Origin: Anomaloglossus baeobatrachus
Taxonomy: Eukaryota > Chordata > Amphibia > Anura > Aromobatidae
Assembly: GCF_048569485.1 (NCBI RefSeq)
Contig: NC_134354.1
Location: 402,218,185 to 402,282,184 of the forward strand
Direction: 5' to 3'
Length of the DNA stretch: 64,000 nt
Within the stretch, counting starts at the first letter, position 1; each line of letters begins with the position of its first letter. The notes beneath the pieces are model-generated. The model did not search any database. It had not been told where the DNA came from and saw nothing but the letters and a program-made list of their open reading frames with translations. Below are positions 54,605 to 64,000 of the stretch, in pieces. Both the position numbers and the translations under genes were made by a program.

Positions 54605-57600
54605 GAGAATTGCTTTGCTGTGATCATATTTTTTTTTTCTATTGCTCACTGTGCATACATAGCAAAGTAATTCTGCAGCATTCTGTGGTATTTTCTTTCA
54701 CTTTGTTGCGATTAATTTACATAATTGTTGAGATGTTCTTGATGTTAATCATTGACCATTTATGAAATCTCTAGTAGCAGGGGTCTAGTGTCATTAACAT
54801 TATTCACTGCATTACTTGGCATCTCTGTGTGTTTGCTCTATATCTGAGTACTGTCAATTAATTCTGCTGTCCTCTGTTATTACCTCAGAGTTTAAAGCTG
54901 TACAATAAAGGCGAACGACAGAGAAAGCATGAAAAGAACCTTTTAGAGTAGAGACAAGTAGACAAAGCAAAGACATCTTAATGATCAGGCTTGAAGATAT
55001 AAAGGGAAAGTGGGAAAAGAAAAGCTGCAAGAAGAAGCCAAAATATGGTCAAAGCTTCGCTTTATTCAGGAAATTTAATTTTCAAAGTTAAAGATAAAGG
55101 CATCTATTAATTGGCAAGCATCTCATGACAAGTCCTACTGACAAGCTCTTAAAAATAAAAGGTCAAGATAAAGTTAAAGGAATGATTGTCAAGATTACAG
55201 GAGTCTTGATGTATCCTGCTAAACAAAGACGTGTTTACAGTTTTGTGTAAGTACGTGGTTTGACTCTGGGTTGTGGTAGGCCTTAGGGTTGACCAATTGC
55301 TTACTTGCCCAAAAACAATCTGAACTTAGATGAGGTAGTATCAGTATCCTTTACTTCTAAAACCTAAAAGGAACAGTTGACCACATCATGGTCAGAATCA
55401 AAATGGTAAAAAATATTCATAGGCAAGATTAGACTAAGAATCATGCCTCCAAACTCTTTGCAAAGGCTTGTTGTTACTTTGAGACACTAGAATCCCTGCT
55501 GCTTTTGCTATGCTTTTCTGTTAGTTTTTTGGACTTTATAGGTAATATTGAAAATACATTCTCAAATTTTCTTTAACTTCCCTATAGAATTGACATTTTC
55601 TTTATTTGTTTTGTAACAAAATCTGAAATAATCATTGGTTAGTAATTATAAAGCACACAAGGGCAGATTGTAAAATTTATTTTTTTTTCTCTGACCACCA
55701 GAAAAGTATAGCATAGTTTACACCATCCATTTTCTTTAATCTGTATTAAGAATAGATCCCCATTGAAAGTGAAAAAACCTTTCGTGCTTATCCTAAACTT
55801 CCTAAAACTATAGTAAAAGGTATTTTTTTGACATGACTTGGTAAAGGATGACCTAAATATAACCCAAGCTTTTCATACTGACTTGACTTTAAGTGGATCA
55901 TGTTTCAGTTTGAGCTGCATTTCCAGAACTTGTGACCCATAAGTTATCTAAATTGCTTCGCTGTTAGGAAGGCTTAAAATGTTTCAATGATTAATTAACT
56001 GCCAGTTCTAATTTAGACCCCAGTTGTAAAAAACCTACTGCACCTCTTTACAATACGTGTTTACCCTTGTGCAGTACTGAAAATAACTTACAGGTGTAGG
56101 AAAAAAATAAAAATGCAAGGCTATTCAGTGTTGGCATCCGCAGAGCAATTGCTAATCTTGTCATTACAAATGTAAGTACTCCTATGCACAACCATTGCAC
56201 ATGTTAATAACTGTGATCACCATATCACCACACACAGGCCTTATTCAGACATTTGTCTTATTTTTTGGAGGTTTTGTATGTGCTAGAGAAAAAAAAAACA
56301 CTTTTTTTTTTTTTTTTTTTTTATCCGAGCAAAAGGTGTTTTCAGCATCCAATGATCAACTTGCTTTATTATGGCATCACAAATACAGAAAACCGCAATG
56401 TATCGATCTGTAGAAAAGTCTGGGACTTTGTCAAGCTAATACAGCGATGCACAGCCCTTGTTAAATCACCCTGCCACCAATCAAAACTAAATAAAATTCT
56501 TATAGCAAACATGTCATGAAACATAATAGCTTTACCAATACACCATAGACATACAAGATCAAGTGATATAATAAAAACTATATAAACAATACAGAAAAAT
56601 ATAAGCACAGATTTGTGAGCTCACTGAAAAATGTGGACTGCATTTGTAAACCACCCTACTGGGCATGCTAAGGAAAAGTATTTTTGATTGGTTAAGACTG
56701 CAATGCTAGTAGCTGTTTTACTGTTGTGATCAAGCATGCTATAAAGGTTAAAATCGGTCTGCATAAACTGCCTTTTCACACCTGTTTGCCTCGCCAATCA
56801 GTATGTGCCTCCTCCATTCATAGCTTAAAGTATGTGGGTGTGCCGTTATCATGGAGTGTAAACTGAAAAAGGAAAATGTTCCTACCACTAAAGCCAGTTT
56901 TATAAAGTACATGTATCGGGGTCTAATCGGTCTCCCACCAAGCAATTGACATTTGGCATCAACAACCATCCGGCTTACTGTCTGGTCGTGCGTTCTCACC
57001 GCATCAGACACTGGGTAGTGCGTGTGATCGAAAGTCAACACACTTTGTCATGCGCACTATGAAGCTGGGTGTACACGTCCCAGCTTCAGAGGTCTAGTGT
57101 ACATGACCGGAAGTGCCGGGACTTCACACTGCCCAGCGTCTGCGGTAACAATAGACACAGATATGTGCGTCACCGCTGATGACTGAGCAGTGGACATTAA
57201 ATAGCATGTTAGCACGCCCCGGTGTGTGTGTGTTGACATGCTAAGAGGGCCGAATGAGCGCAGGACTAATGCCCTTGTGACTAGTCCCCACACTCATTAG
57301 GATAGGATATAAAGGATATTTAGGCTTTTTCTAAAGATCTTTTTATGTATACTACTAGATACAGGGACTGTTAGGCAAGGATTAGAAATATGCACCCAGA
57401 ACTGCTCATGGTTCACAATCGTATGGTCTTTGTGCCGATTCCCCTTGCAAAGTGGAATGATTTAAGGGACTGTTCATCATTTTTATCATGTCAAACTGGC
57501 CACATCATGAAATAGTGCCTTAAGAACTAAGTAGAACCTAGTTGTTTTTTTTTTTGTTTTCCCCTCCTCTCACCTGTTATGGCGATCAAGTGAACCTGAC

Positions 57601-58560
57601 AGCTGATAAATTCTGCCCAATCCATTGGCTGTATGAATTCAGCCAGGTATGTGTGACTCTGAAATGCTGCGGCTTTTCGGAGAAATGTGCAGTTTAATAG
57701 CCAGCAGGGAGTGAGATCACGCTTGAGACTAGCCGGACATGTGGTTTCCCAGTGGCTTCTCCCTGGCTCGCCACGGTGTTTCATAGTCAAACAAACCTGG
57801 CGGAGATCATACAGCCGGTGTCTGATACATGCTGCGCAATCCACAAGCAGCATGTTTCAGCTATCCGGTTCTCTTTACAAGTTAAAGAATTGTGTTGTAG
57901 TTTATAAGACCTACTGGGTGTTATCAGAGATGAGTTTCTTATGGTGTGTATTTCTTCCCCTGCACAACACTGATCAATCATTAGCAAGCAGTATTGTACT
58001 GTGGCGAAAAATGGAATACACCTCCTCAGTAGCATATGATGGGCTTTCTCCGTGTGGGACATGTAATGACATTGATTTTGCTGCAGTGCTGTATGTGATT
58101 ACAAAGTGCCATGAGTAGAGCAGAGGTGTGTGGTAACAAACCTCAGCTTTCATCTCACTGCAGTCCGTGTGGAGGCGGGGCAGAACGGATAGCACTGTGA
58201 GGAGCTCTGAGTGCTTGTGATGAGACAAAGCTCAGCTCTGCTGCAGTGCACCCACCCACCATGACTGCTGTGAGGTGAAAGGTATATGTAATCACACACC
58301 ATTCTACAGTGCGATCTGTTGGTCTTTACATACCATGTATTGAGAAACCTGCTCTAATCTATTGTGGGGTTGTGATTTTCCTTCCCTGTCCCTCCTCCAC
58401 TGAACAGTATGTTGCTGGGAAGTTGTACGTGGCCCCAGAGGCAAATCTCTAGTGAAGCCTCGTTAGGCTAATCATAAAATATGACCCAAACTTTACAAGC
58501 TAGTATCTCCACAGGAGAAATTTAACAAATGCTACTTTTCATTCAGCTCATCACAGCTAT
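54605..58560. other. Repeat-poor start of srsf10 intron 2
   Basis: Apart from T-runs (56290-56325, 57545) and short AT tracts, no mobile-element termini are seen for nearly 4 kb. The rest of the window is dense with them. Besides the candidate exon at 54889-55246 no gene was recognised. Scattered short frames look accidental. Confidence 0.5.
54889..55246 (+). other. srsf10: Candidate autoregulatory (poison) exon in srsf10 intron 2
   Basis: A pyrimidine-rich acceptor, TTCTGCTGTCCTCTGTTATT then ACCTCAG, ends at 54888. A perfect donor GTAAGT starts at 55247. The 358 nt between are strikingly purine-rich (AGAGAAAG at 54920-54927, GACAAAGCAAAGACA near 54961, GAAAAGAAAAGCTGCAAGAAG), like an SR-protein-dependent exon. 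Literature on mammals describes an autoregulatory SRSF10 exon in the region of the minor intron. Correspondence here is inferred from position and composition. Confidence 0.5.
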
Positions 58561-58587
58561 CTACTGATAATCTTTTTGCCAGTATTG

Positions 58588-58842
58588 GGCCTTATGCACA
58601 CTGGGAAATAACTTTTTCTTAAGAAAAATCTGCACCCTCTGGCAGAATACTGCACTCGCGGTAAAAACCGCGGTAATAACGCACTTTCAGTTTTTCCGCT
58701 GGTTGGTCCCTGCGGTTTTTTACCATTATCTATGGCTAAAACCGCAGGTACCTGCGGAAAAGAAGTGACATGCTCATTCTTTTTTCGGCAGAATTCTGCA
58801 GCAAAACCTAGAGGTAAAAAACCGCAGTGTGCGCACAGGGCC
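58588..58842. mobile_element. Harbinger-like MITE in srsf10 intron 2
   Basis: Right flank TTA at 58843-58845. Ends GGCCTTATGCACACTGGG / CAGTGTGCGCACAGGGCC. Almost one hairpin, with GCGGTAAAAACCGCGG in the middle. Confidence 0.7.
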
Positions 58843-59408
58843 TTAACAATCTAATGACCCATCGAATGTGTTCGGACACTTCGTCTGTTTAAATGTGCTT
58901 TTAGTAATCTGTGCTTTCTTTGTCGCTCCATTGGGAGACCCAGACAATTGGGTGTATAGCTATGCCTCCGGAGGCCACACAAAGTATTACACTAAAAGTG
59001 TAAAGCCCCTCCCCTTCTGCCTATACACCCCCCGTGCTCACGGGCTCCTCAGTTTTTATGCTTTGTGCGAAGGAGGCAGACATCCACGCATAGCTCCACA
59101 GCTTGGTCAGCAGCAGCTGCTGACTAGGTCGGATGGAAGAAAAGAGGGCCCATAACAGGGCCCCCAGCATGCTCCCTTCTCACCCCACTTTGTCGGCGGT
59201 GTTGTTAAGGTTGAGGTACCCATTGCGGGTACACAGGCAGGAGCCACATGCTGTTTTCCTTCCCCATCCCTTAATGGGCTCTGGGTGAAGTGGGATCCGG
59301 ATCGGTCTCTAGGCACTGGGACCGTGCTCCCTCCGCAGCCCCTGGGAATCTGCAGGATAGGAGCTGGGTATCGTCAGGGACAAGGCCCTGCTACTATGAG
59401 GTACTCTG

Positions 59409-59650
59409 TGTCCCCGTGGGGACCGCGCATGGAGCGCTTGGGCCAGACACTCCAGCTCTGCTGGGTGTGTTAGTGCGCCGGACATGGAGCGCTTGTGCCA
59501 GACACTTTCCAGCGCTGCTGGGTGTGTTAGTGCGCCGGACATGGAGCTCTTGTGCCAGACACTTTCCAGCTCTGCTGGGTGTGTTAGTGCGCCGGACATG
59601 GAGCGCTTGTGCCAGACACTTTCCAGCACTGCTGGAGGTGTTCGTGCGCC
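59409..59650 (+). repeat. 57-bp tandem repeat in the DIRS leader
   Basis: Units start with GTGTTAGTGCGCCGGACATG at 59466, 59523 and 59580, with degenerate copies before and after. At 57 bp (19 codons) the frame stays open and encodes a repeated GVLVRRTWSACARHFPALL. Probably non-coding leader. Confidence 0.9.
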
Positions 59651-60145
59651 GGGGGACTACCGCGCGGCTGCGCTTATTGCCGGCCGCGCTTATAACTTTA
59701 GTCCCCGGCTTCTGCGGCCTAGTGTCGTTTATTCCCGCCCACAGGCCTGCCAGTCAGGGGAGGGGCGGGACGCTGCACGGTTCGTCAGCGGAGGGCTGGA
59801 GCATACATTAGTATCCTCCGCCCTCCTCACTCAGTACAGTGGGGCACTGGATTCCCGCACTTTTCTTGGGCACGCCCACGGTCTCCTCCTCCCCACAGAA
59901 CGCCGGCAGCCATTCCTGTCAGCGATTCAGACGCTGGAGAGGAGAGACAACACAGGGAGACCCAGGCAGGGAATCTGGTGACCACACAACCGCTCTGAGC
60001 GGTCGGTAAGCAGCACCTGTGGTGCTGGCCCCACTGAGTACCGAAGTGTGTATGTATATATATATATATATATAATATTGCACTGTACGGTCGCTCTGTT
60101 GATTTTTGGCTATATACCCTCCTGGTTGTTCTCAGAGGAGACAAC

Positions 60146-61615
60146 ATGTCATCTGCAAAAAGCAAGGGTGCCAAAGCACAGGCGTACTTTGCAACCTGTA
60201 CCTCATGTACAGCTGTACTACCGGCAGGTTCCACTGACCCTCATTGTGTGCAATGCTCGGCCCCTGTGGCACTTACTCAGCCGGAGCCTCTGCTACAGGT
60301 GGCCCAGGTGGATCCACCTGCTACCACTGTCCAGGTGACAGGGACGGAGTTTGCAGCCTTTGCTGACAAACTGTCTGAGACTATGGATAAATGGTCTGCT
60401 AAAATACTGGAAGCATTGCAGTCCAGACCGATGATTCATCCCCCTCAATTGGAACAGCAAAGTGCCCCGGGGGTAACCCATAGGTCCCAGGGTGAGGTCT
60501 CTGACACGGACCGCAGTCCCAGGCCGCCCAAGCGGGGTCGCTGGGAAATTCCTTCCACTTCATCACACTGTTCAGGGTCCCAGCAGGGGGACTCTCTGGA
60601 GGATGAAGCGGAGGTATCAGATCAGGATTCTGATCCTGAAGCCGCTCTCAACCTAGATACACCTGAAGGTGACGCAGTAGTGAATGACCTTATAGCGACC
60701 ATCAATCAGGTGTTGGATATTTCTCCCCCAGCTCCTCCAATTGAGGAGTCTGCTTCTCAGGAGAAATTCCGGTTCAGGTTTCCAAAGCGTACATTAAATA
60801 TGTTTCTGGATCACTCTGACTTCAGAGAGGCAATCCAGAAAAACCGAGACTGTCCAGACAAGCGTTTTTCCAAGCGCCTTAAGGACACACGTTATCCCTT
60901 CCCCCCCCCCGAGGTTGTCCAGGGCTGGACTCAGTGTCCTAAGGTGGATCCTCCAATCTCCAGACTGGCGGCTAGATCCATAGTTGCAGTGGAAGATGGG
61001 GCTTCACTCAAAGATGCCACTGACAGACAGATGGAACTATGGTTGAAATCCATCTATGAAGCTATAGGCGCGTCTTTTGCCCCAGCATTCGCTGCCGTAT
61101 GGGCACTCCAAGCTATCTCAGCTTGTCAGGCGCAGATTCATGCAGTAACACGTACATCTGCCCCGCAAGTGGTGTCCTTAACCAATCAGGCGTCGGCGTT
61201 TGCGTCCTACGCCATTAATGCTATCCTGGACTCTGCGAGCCGTACGGCGGTGGCATCCGCCAACTCGGTGGTACTCCGCAGGGCCATGTGGCTACGTGAA
61301 TGGAAGGCAGACTCTGCTTCCAAAAAGTTCTTAACCGGTTTGCCATTGGCTGGCGACCGCTTGTTTGGTGAGCGATTGGATGAAATCATTAAACAATCCA
61401 AGGGAAAGGATTCATCCTTACCCCAGTCCAAACCAAACAGACCTCAACCACGGAAAGTACAATCGAGGTTTCGGTCCTTTCGGACCGCGGGCAGATCTCA
61501 ATTTTCCTCGTCCAAAAGGCCTCAGAAAGATCAGAGGAACTCCGATGCATGGCGGTCTAAGTCACGTCCTAAAAAGACCGCCGGAGGAACCGCTCCCAAA
61601 GCGGCCTCCTCATGA
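60146..61615 (+). CDS. DIRS first protein (gag-like) with LAP2alpha-like region, part of a mobile element
   Basis: 489 residues from MSSAKSKGAKAQAYF. The N-terminus has a paired-cysteine motif CTSC...HCVQC (residues about 18-37), suggesting a small zinc-binding fold. A middle acidic/Ser/Pro stretch (DTDRSPRPPKRGRWEIP) is followed by a helical region (about residues 205-390: VDPPISRLAARSIVAVEDGA, LKDATDRQMELWLKSIYEAI). That region resembles the C-terminal domain of vertebrate LAP2alpha, which is known to derive from a DIRS-like element. The C-terminus is basic (RSKSRPKKTAGG), fit for RNA binding. Family knowledge gives a nucleocapsid-like role; none is shown here. Confidence 0.75.
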   Translation: MSSAKSKGAKAQAYFATCTSCTAVLPAGSTDPHCVQCSAPVALTQPEPLLQVAQVDPPATTVQVTGTEFAAFADKLSETMDKWSAKILEALQSRPMIHPPQLEQQSAPGVTHRSQGEVSDTDRSPRPPKRGRWEIPSTSSHCSGSQQGDSLEDEAEVSDQDSDPEAALNLDTPEGDAVVNDLIATINQVLDISPPAPPIEESASQEKFRFRFPKRTLNMFLDHSDFREAIQKNRDCPDKRFSKRLKDTRYPFPPPEVVQGWTQCPKVDPPISRLAARSIVAVEDGASLKDATDRQMELWLKSIYEAIGASFAPAFAAVWALQAISACQAQIHAVTRTSAPQVVSLTNQASAFASYAINAILDSASRTAVASANSVVLRRAMWLREWKADSASKKFLTGLPLAGDRLFGERLDEIIKQSKGKDSSLPQSKPNRPQPRKVQSRFRSFRTAGRSQFSSSKRPQKDQRNSDAWRSKSRPKKTAGGTAPKAASS

Positions 61616-64000
61616 CTTTCGGCCTCCCCAAACCGCATCCTCGGTCGGTGGCAGGCTTTCCCGCTTTTGCGACACCTGGCTGCCACAAGTAAAAGACCGT
61701 TGGGTGAGAGACATTCTGTCTCACGGTTACAGGATAGAGTTCAACTCTCGTCCTCCGACTCGTTTCTTCAGAACATCTCCACCCCCCGACAGAGCCGAGG
61801 CTCTTATGCAGGCGGTGGGCACCCTGAAAGCGGAAGGAGTGGTGATCCCGGTTCCTCTTCAGCAACGGGGTCACGGTTTTTACTCCAACTTGTTCGTGGT
61901 GCCAAAAAAGGACGGATCCTTCCGTCCCGTTCTGGACCTAAAGCTGCTCAACAAGCATGTGAAAACCAGGCGGTTCCGGATGGAATCGCTCTGCTCCGTC
62001 ATCGCCTCAATGGCCCAAGGAGATTTCCTGGCATCAATAGACATCAAAGATGCTTATCTCCACGTACCGATTGCGCCAGAGCATCAGCGCTTCCTGCGCT
62101 TCGCCATAGGGGACGAACACCTTCAGTTCGTGGCACTACCTTTTGGCCTGGCAACAGCCCCACGGGTCTTCACCAAGGTCATGGCAACAGTGGTGGCAAT
62201 CCTACACTCTCAGGGACACTCGGTGATCCCTTACTTAGACGATCTACTTGTCAAGGCACCCTCTCAAGGGGCATGCCAACACAGCCTGAACATTGCTCTG
62301 GAAACTCTCCAGAGTTTCGGGTGGATCATCAATTTTCCAAAGTCAAATCTGACACCGGCCCAATCACTGACATATCTTGGCATGGAGTTTCATACTCTCT
62401 CAGCGATAGTGAAGCTTCCGCTGAACAAACAGCGTTCACTACAGACAGGGGTGCAATCTCTCCTTCATGGTCAGTCACACCCCCTGAGGCGCCTCATGCA
62501 CTTCCTAGGGAAGATGGTGGCAGCAATGGAGGCAGTTCCTTTTGCGCAGTTTCAGCTGCGCCCACTTCAATGGGACATTCTCCGCAAATGGGACAGGAAG
62601 TCGACGTCCCTCGACAGGAACGTCTCCCTTTCTCGGGCAGCCAAAGCTTCCCTTCAGTGGTGGCTTCTTCCCACTTCTCTGTCGAAGGGGAAATCCTTCC
62701 TGCCCCCATCCTGGGCTGTGGTCACGACGGACGCGAGCCTGTCAGGGTGGGGAGCGGTCTTTCTCCACCACAGGGCTCAGGGGACTTGGACTCAGAGTCC
62801 TCCCTTCAGATCAATGTTCTGGAGATAAGGGCAGTGTATCTTGCCCTAAAGGCGTTCCAGCCGTGGCTGGAAGGCAAACAGATCCGAATTCAGTCGGACA
62901 ACTCCACAGCGGTGGCATACATCAACCACCAAGGCGGGACACGCAGTCGGCAAGCCTTCCAGGAAGTTCGGCGGATTCTGCTGTGGGTGGAAGCCACAGC
63001 CTCCACCATATCCGCAGTTCACATCCCGGGCGTAGAAAACTGGGAAGCAGACTTTCTCAGTCGCCAGGGAATGGACGCAGGGGAATGGTCCCTTCACCCG
63101 GACGTGTTTCAGGAGATCTGTTGCCGCTGGGGCATGCCGGACGTTGACCTAATGGCGTCTCGGCACAACAACAAGGTCCCGACGTTCATGGCACGGTCTC
63201 AAGATCACAGAGCTCTGGCGGCAGACGCCTTAGTTCAGGATTGGTCGCAGTTTCAACTCCCTTATGCGTTTCCTCCTCTGGCACTGTTGCCCAGAGTGTT
63301 ACGCAAGATCAGGGCCGACTGCCGCCGCGCCATCCTCATCGCTCCAGACTGGCCGAGGAGGTCGTGGTACCCGGATCTGTGGCATCTCACGGTCGGCCAA
63401 CCGTGGGCACTACCAGACCGACCAGACTTGCTGTCTCAAGGGCCGTTTTTCCATCTGAATTCTGCGGCCCTGAACCTGACTGTGTGGCCATTGAGTCCTG
63501 GATCCTAGCGTCTTCAGGATTATCTCAAGAGGTCATTGCCACCATGAGACAGGCTAGGAAACCAACGTCCGCCAAGATCTACCACAGGACGTGGAAAATA
63601 TTCCTGTCGTGGTGCTCTGCTCAGGGTGTTTCTCCCTGGCCGTTTACCTTGCCCACTTTTCTGTCCTTCCTTCAATCCGGATTAGAAAAGGGTTTGTCAC
63701 TAGGCTCACTTAAGGGACAAGTCTCTGCGCTCTGTCTTTTTTCAGAAGCGCCTAGCCAGACTTCCACAGGTACGTACGTTCCTGCAGGGGGTTTGTCACA
63801 TCGTACCTCCTTACAAGCGTCCGTTAGAACCCTGGGATCTGAACAGGGTGCTGATGGTTCTTCAGAAACCACCGTTCGAGCCAATGAGGGATATCTCTCT
63901 CTCACGCCTTTCGCAGAAGGTGGTTTTCCTAGTAGCAGTCACTTCGCTTCGGAGAGTGTCTGAGCTAGCAGCGTTGTCGTGCAAAGCCCCTTTCCTGGTG

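Larger units (their letters stand above)
58917..64000 (+). mobile_element. DIRS-type tyrosine-recombinase retroelement, runs off the window
   Basis: The left terminal repeat begins near TTTGTCGCTCCATTGGGAGA. Parts: leader to about 60145; gag-like first protein 60146-61615 (489 aa); reverse transcriptase-RNase H region about 61617-63508 (RT with YLDD and VPKKDGSFRPVLDLKLLN, RNase H with TTDASLSGWG and IQSDNSTAVAYINHQGG); tyrosine-recombinase region from about 63500 on (core-binding part RKPTSAKIYHRTWKIFLSWC). Overlapping frames and a recombinase instead of integrase are characteristic of DIRS. The copy looks nearly whole, with perhaps one break, and therefore fairly young. It lies in srsf10 intron 2 in sense orientation; the right terminus is outside the window. 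Confidence 0.9.

Noticed and set aside
57687-58118. 143-codon frame in srsf10 intron 2 as an exon of srsf10
   Set aside because: It lacks the expected RRM sequence (FEDVRDAEDAL-like) and has no U12-type acceptor context. No protein family was recognised.
59290-59811. 173-codon frame in the DIRS leader
   Set aside because: Largely the 57-bp tandem repeat. It has no similarity to DIRS proteins and lies before the recognised first protein.

Overview
The window looks like a piece of a large, repeat-swollen anuran (frog) nuclear genome. Only two host genes can be named with confidence, both on the + strand and both intron-containing. One is fabp10 (liver basic-type fatty-acid/bile-acid-binding protein), complete in four exons between 18095 and 24533. 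The other is srsf10 (SR-type splicing factor), whose first two coding exons lie at 44120-44184 and 54426-54530 and whose remainder lies beyond the right edge. A further possible first exon of an unidentified mitochondrially targeted protein sits at 15606-15851. FABP10 is kept by non-mammalian vertebrates, and the mobile-element families (TTAA-bounded T2/Kolobok-like MITEs, TWA-bounded Harbinger-like MITEs, DIRS) are those typical of amphibians.

Layout. 1-2.5 kb: fossil gag-protease part of a Ty3/gypsy-like LTR element. 2.6-10.3 kb: about 7.2 kb of a 20-bp satellite with higher-order structure and a short inverted outpost on its left. 10.7-12.4 kb: a TTAA-flanked DNA element with a nested MITE. 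12.4-14.3 kb: two minisatellites. 14.3-14.9 kb: a short retroposon with a 13-bp target duplication. 15-18 kb: mostly single-copy-looking DNA and the fabp10 promoter. 18.1-24.6 kb: fabp10, its introns filled by an inverted-repeat retroelement carrying a hammerhead-like motif and by chains of MITEs. 24.9-43.5 kb: intergenic DNA, almost wholly mobile elements, including a young non-autonomous LTR element with both LTRs. 43.8-44.1 kb: CpG-rich srsf10 promoter. 44.2-54.4 kb: srsf10 intron 1, packed with nested hAT, Harbinger-like and TA-flanked elements. 54.5-58.6 kb: start of srsf10 intron 2, unusually free of repeats for about 4 kb. 58.9-64 kb: a DIRS retroelement in the same orientation as srsf10, running off the window.

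The most interesting biology is at srsf10. Exon 2 ends at a textbook U12-type AT-AC 5' splice site (ATATCCTTT), with ordinary GT 5' splice sites a few dozen bases downstream. A GA-rich candidate exon with good splice sites follows about 350 bp further on. This matches the published idea that SRSF10 autoregulates through competition between the minor and major spliceosomes, and suggests the arrangement extends to frogs. The second theme is how mobile elements assemble here: they insert into each other's target duplications to form head-to-tail trains, they carry hammerhead-like motifs, and they seed several of the minisatellites. Functions of the unassigned stretches are not claimed.
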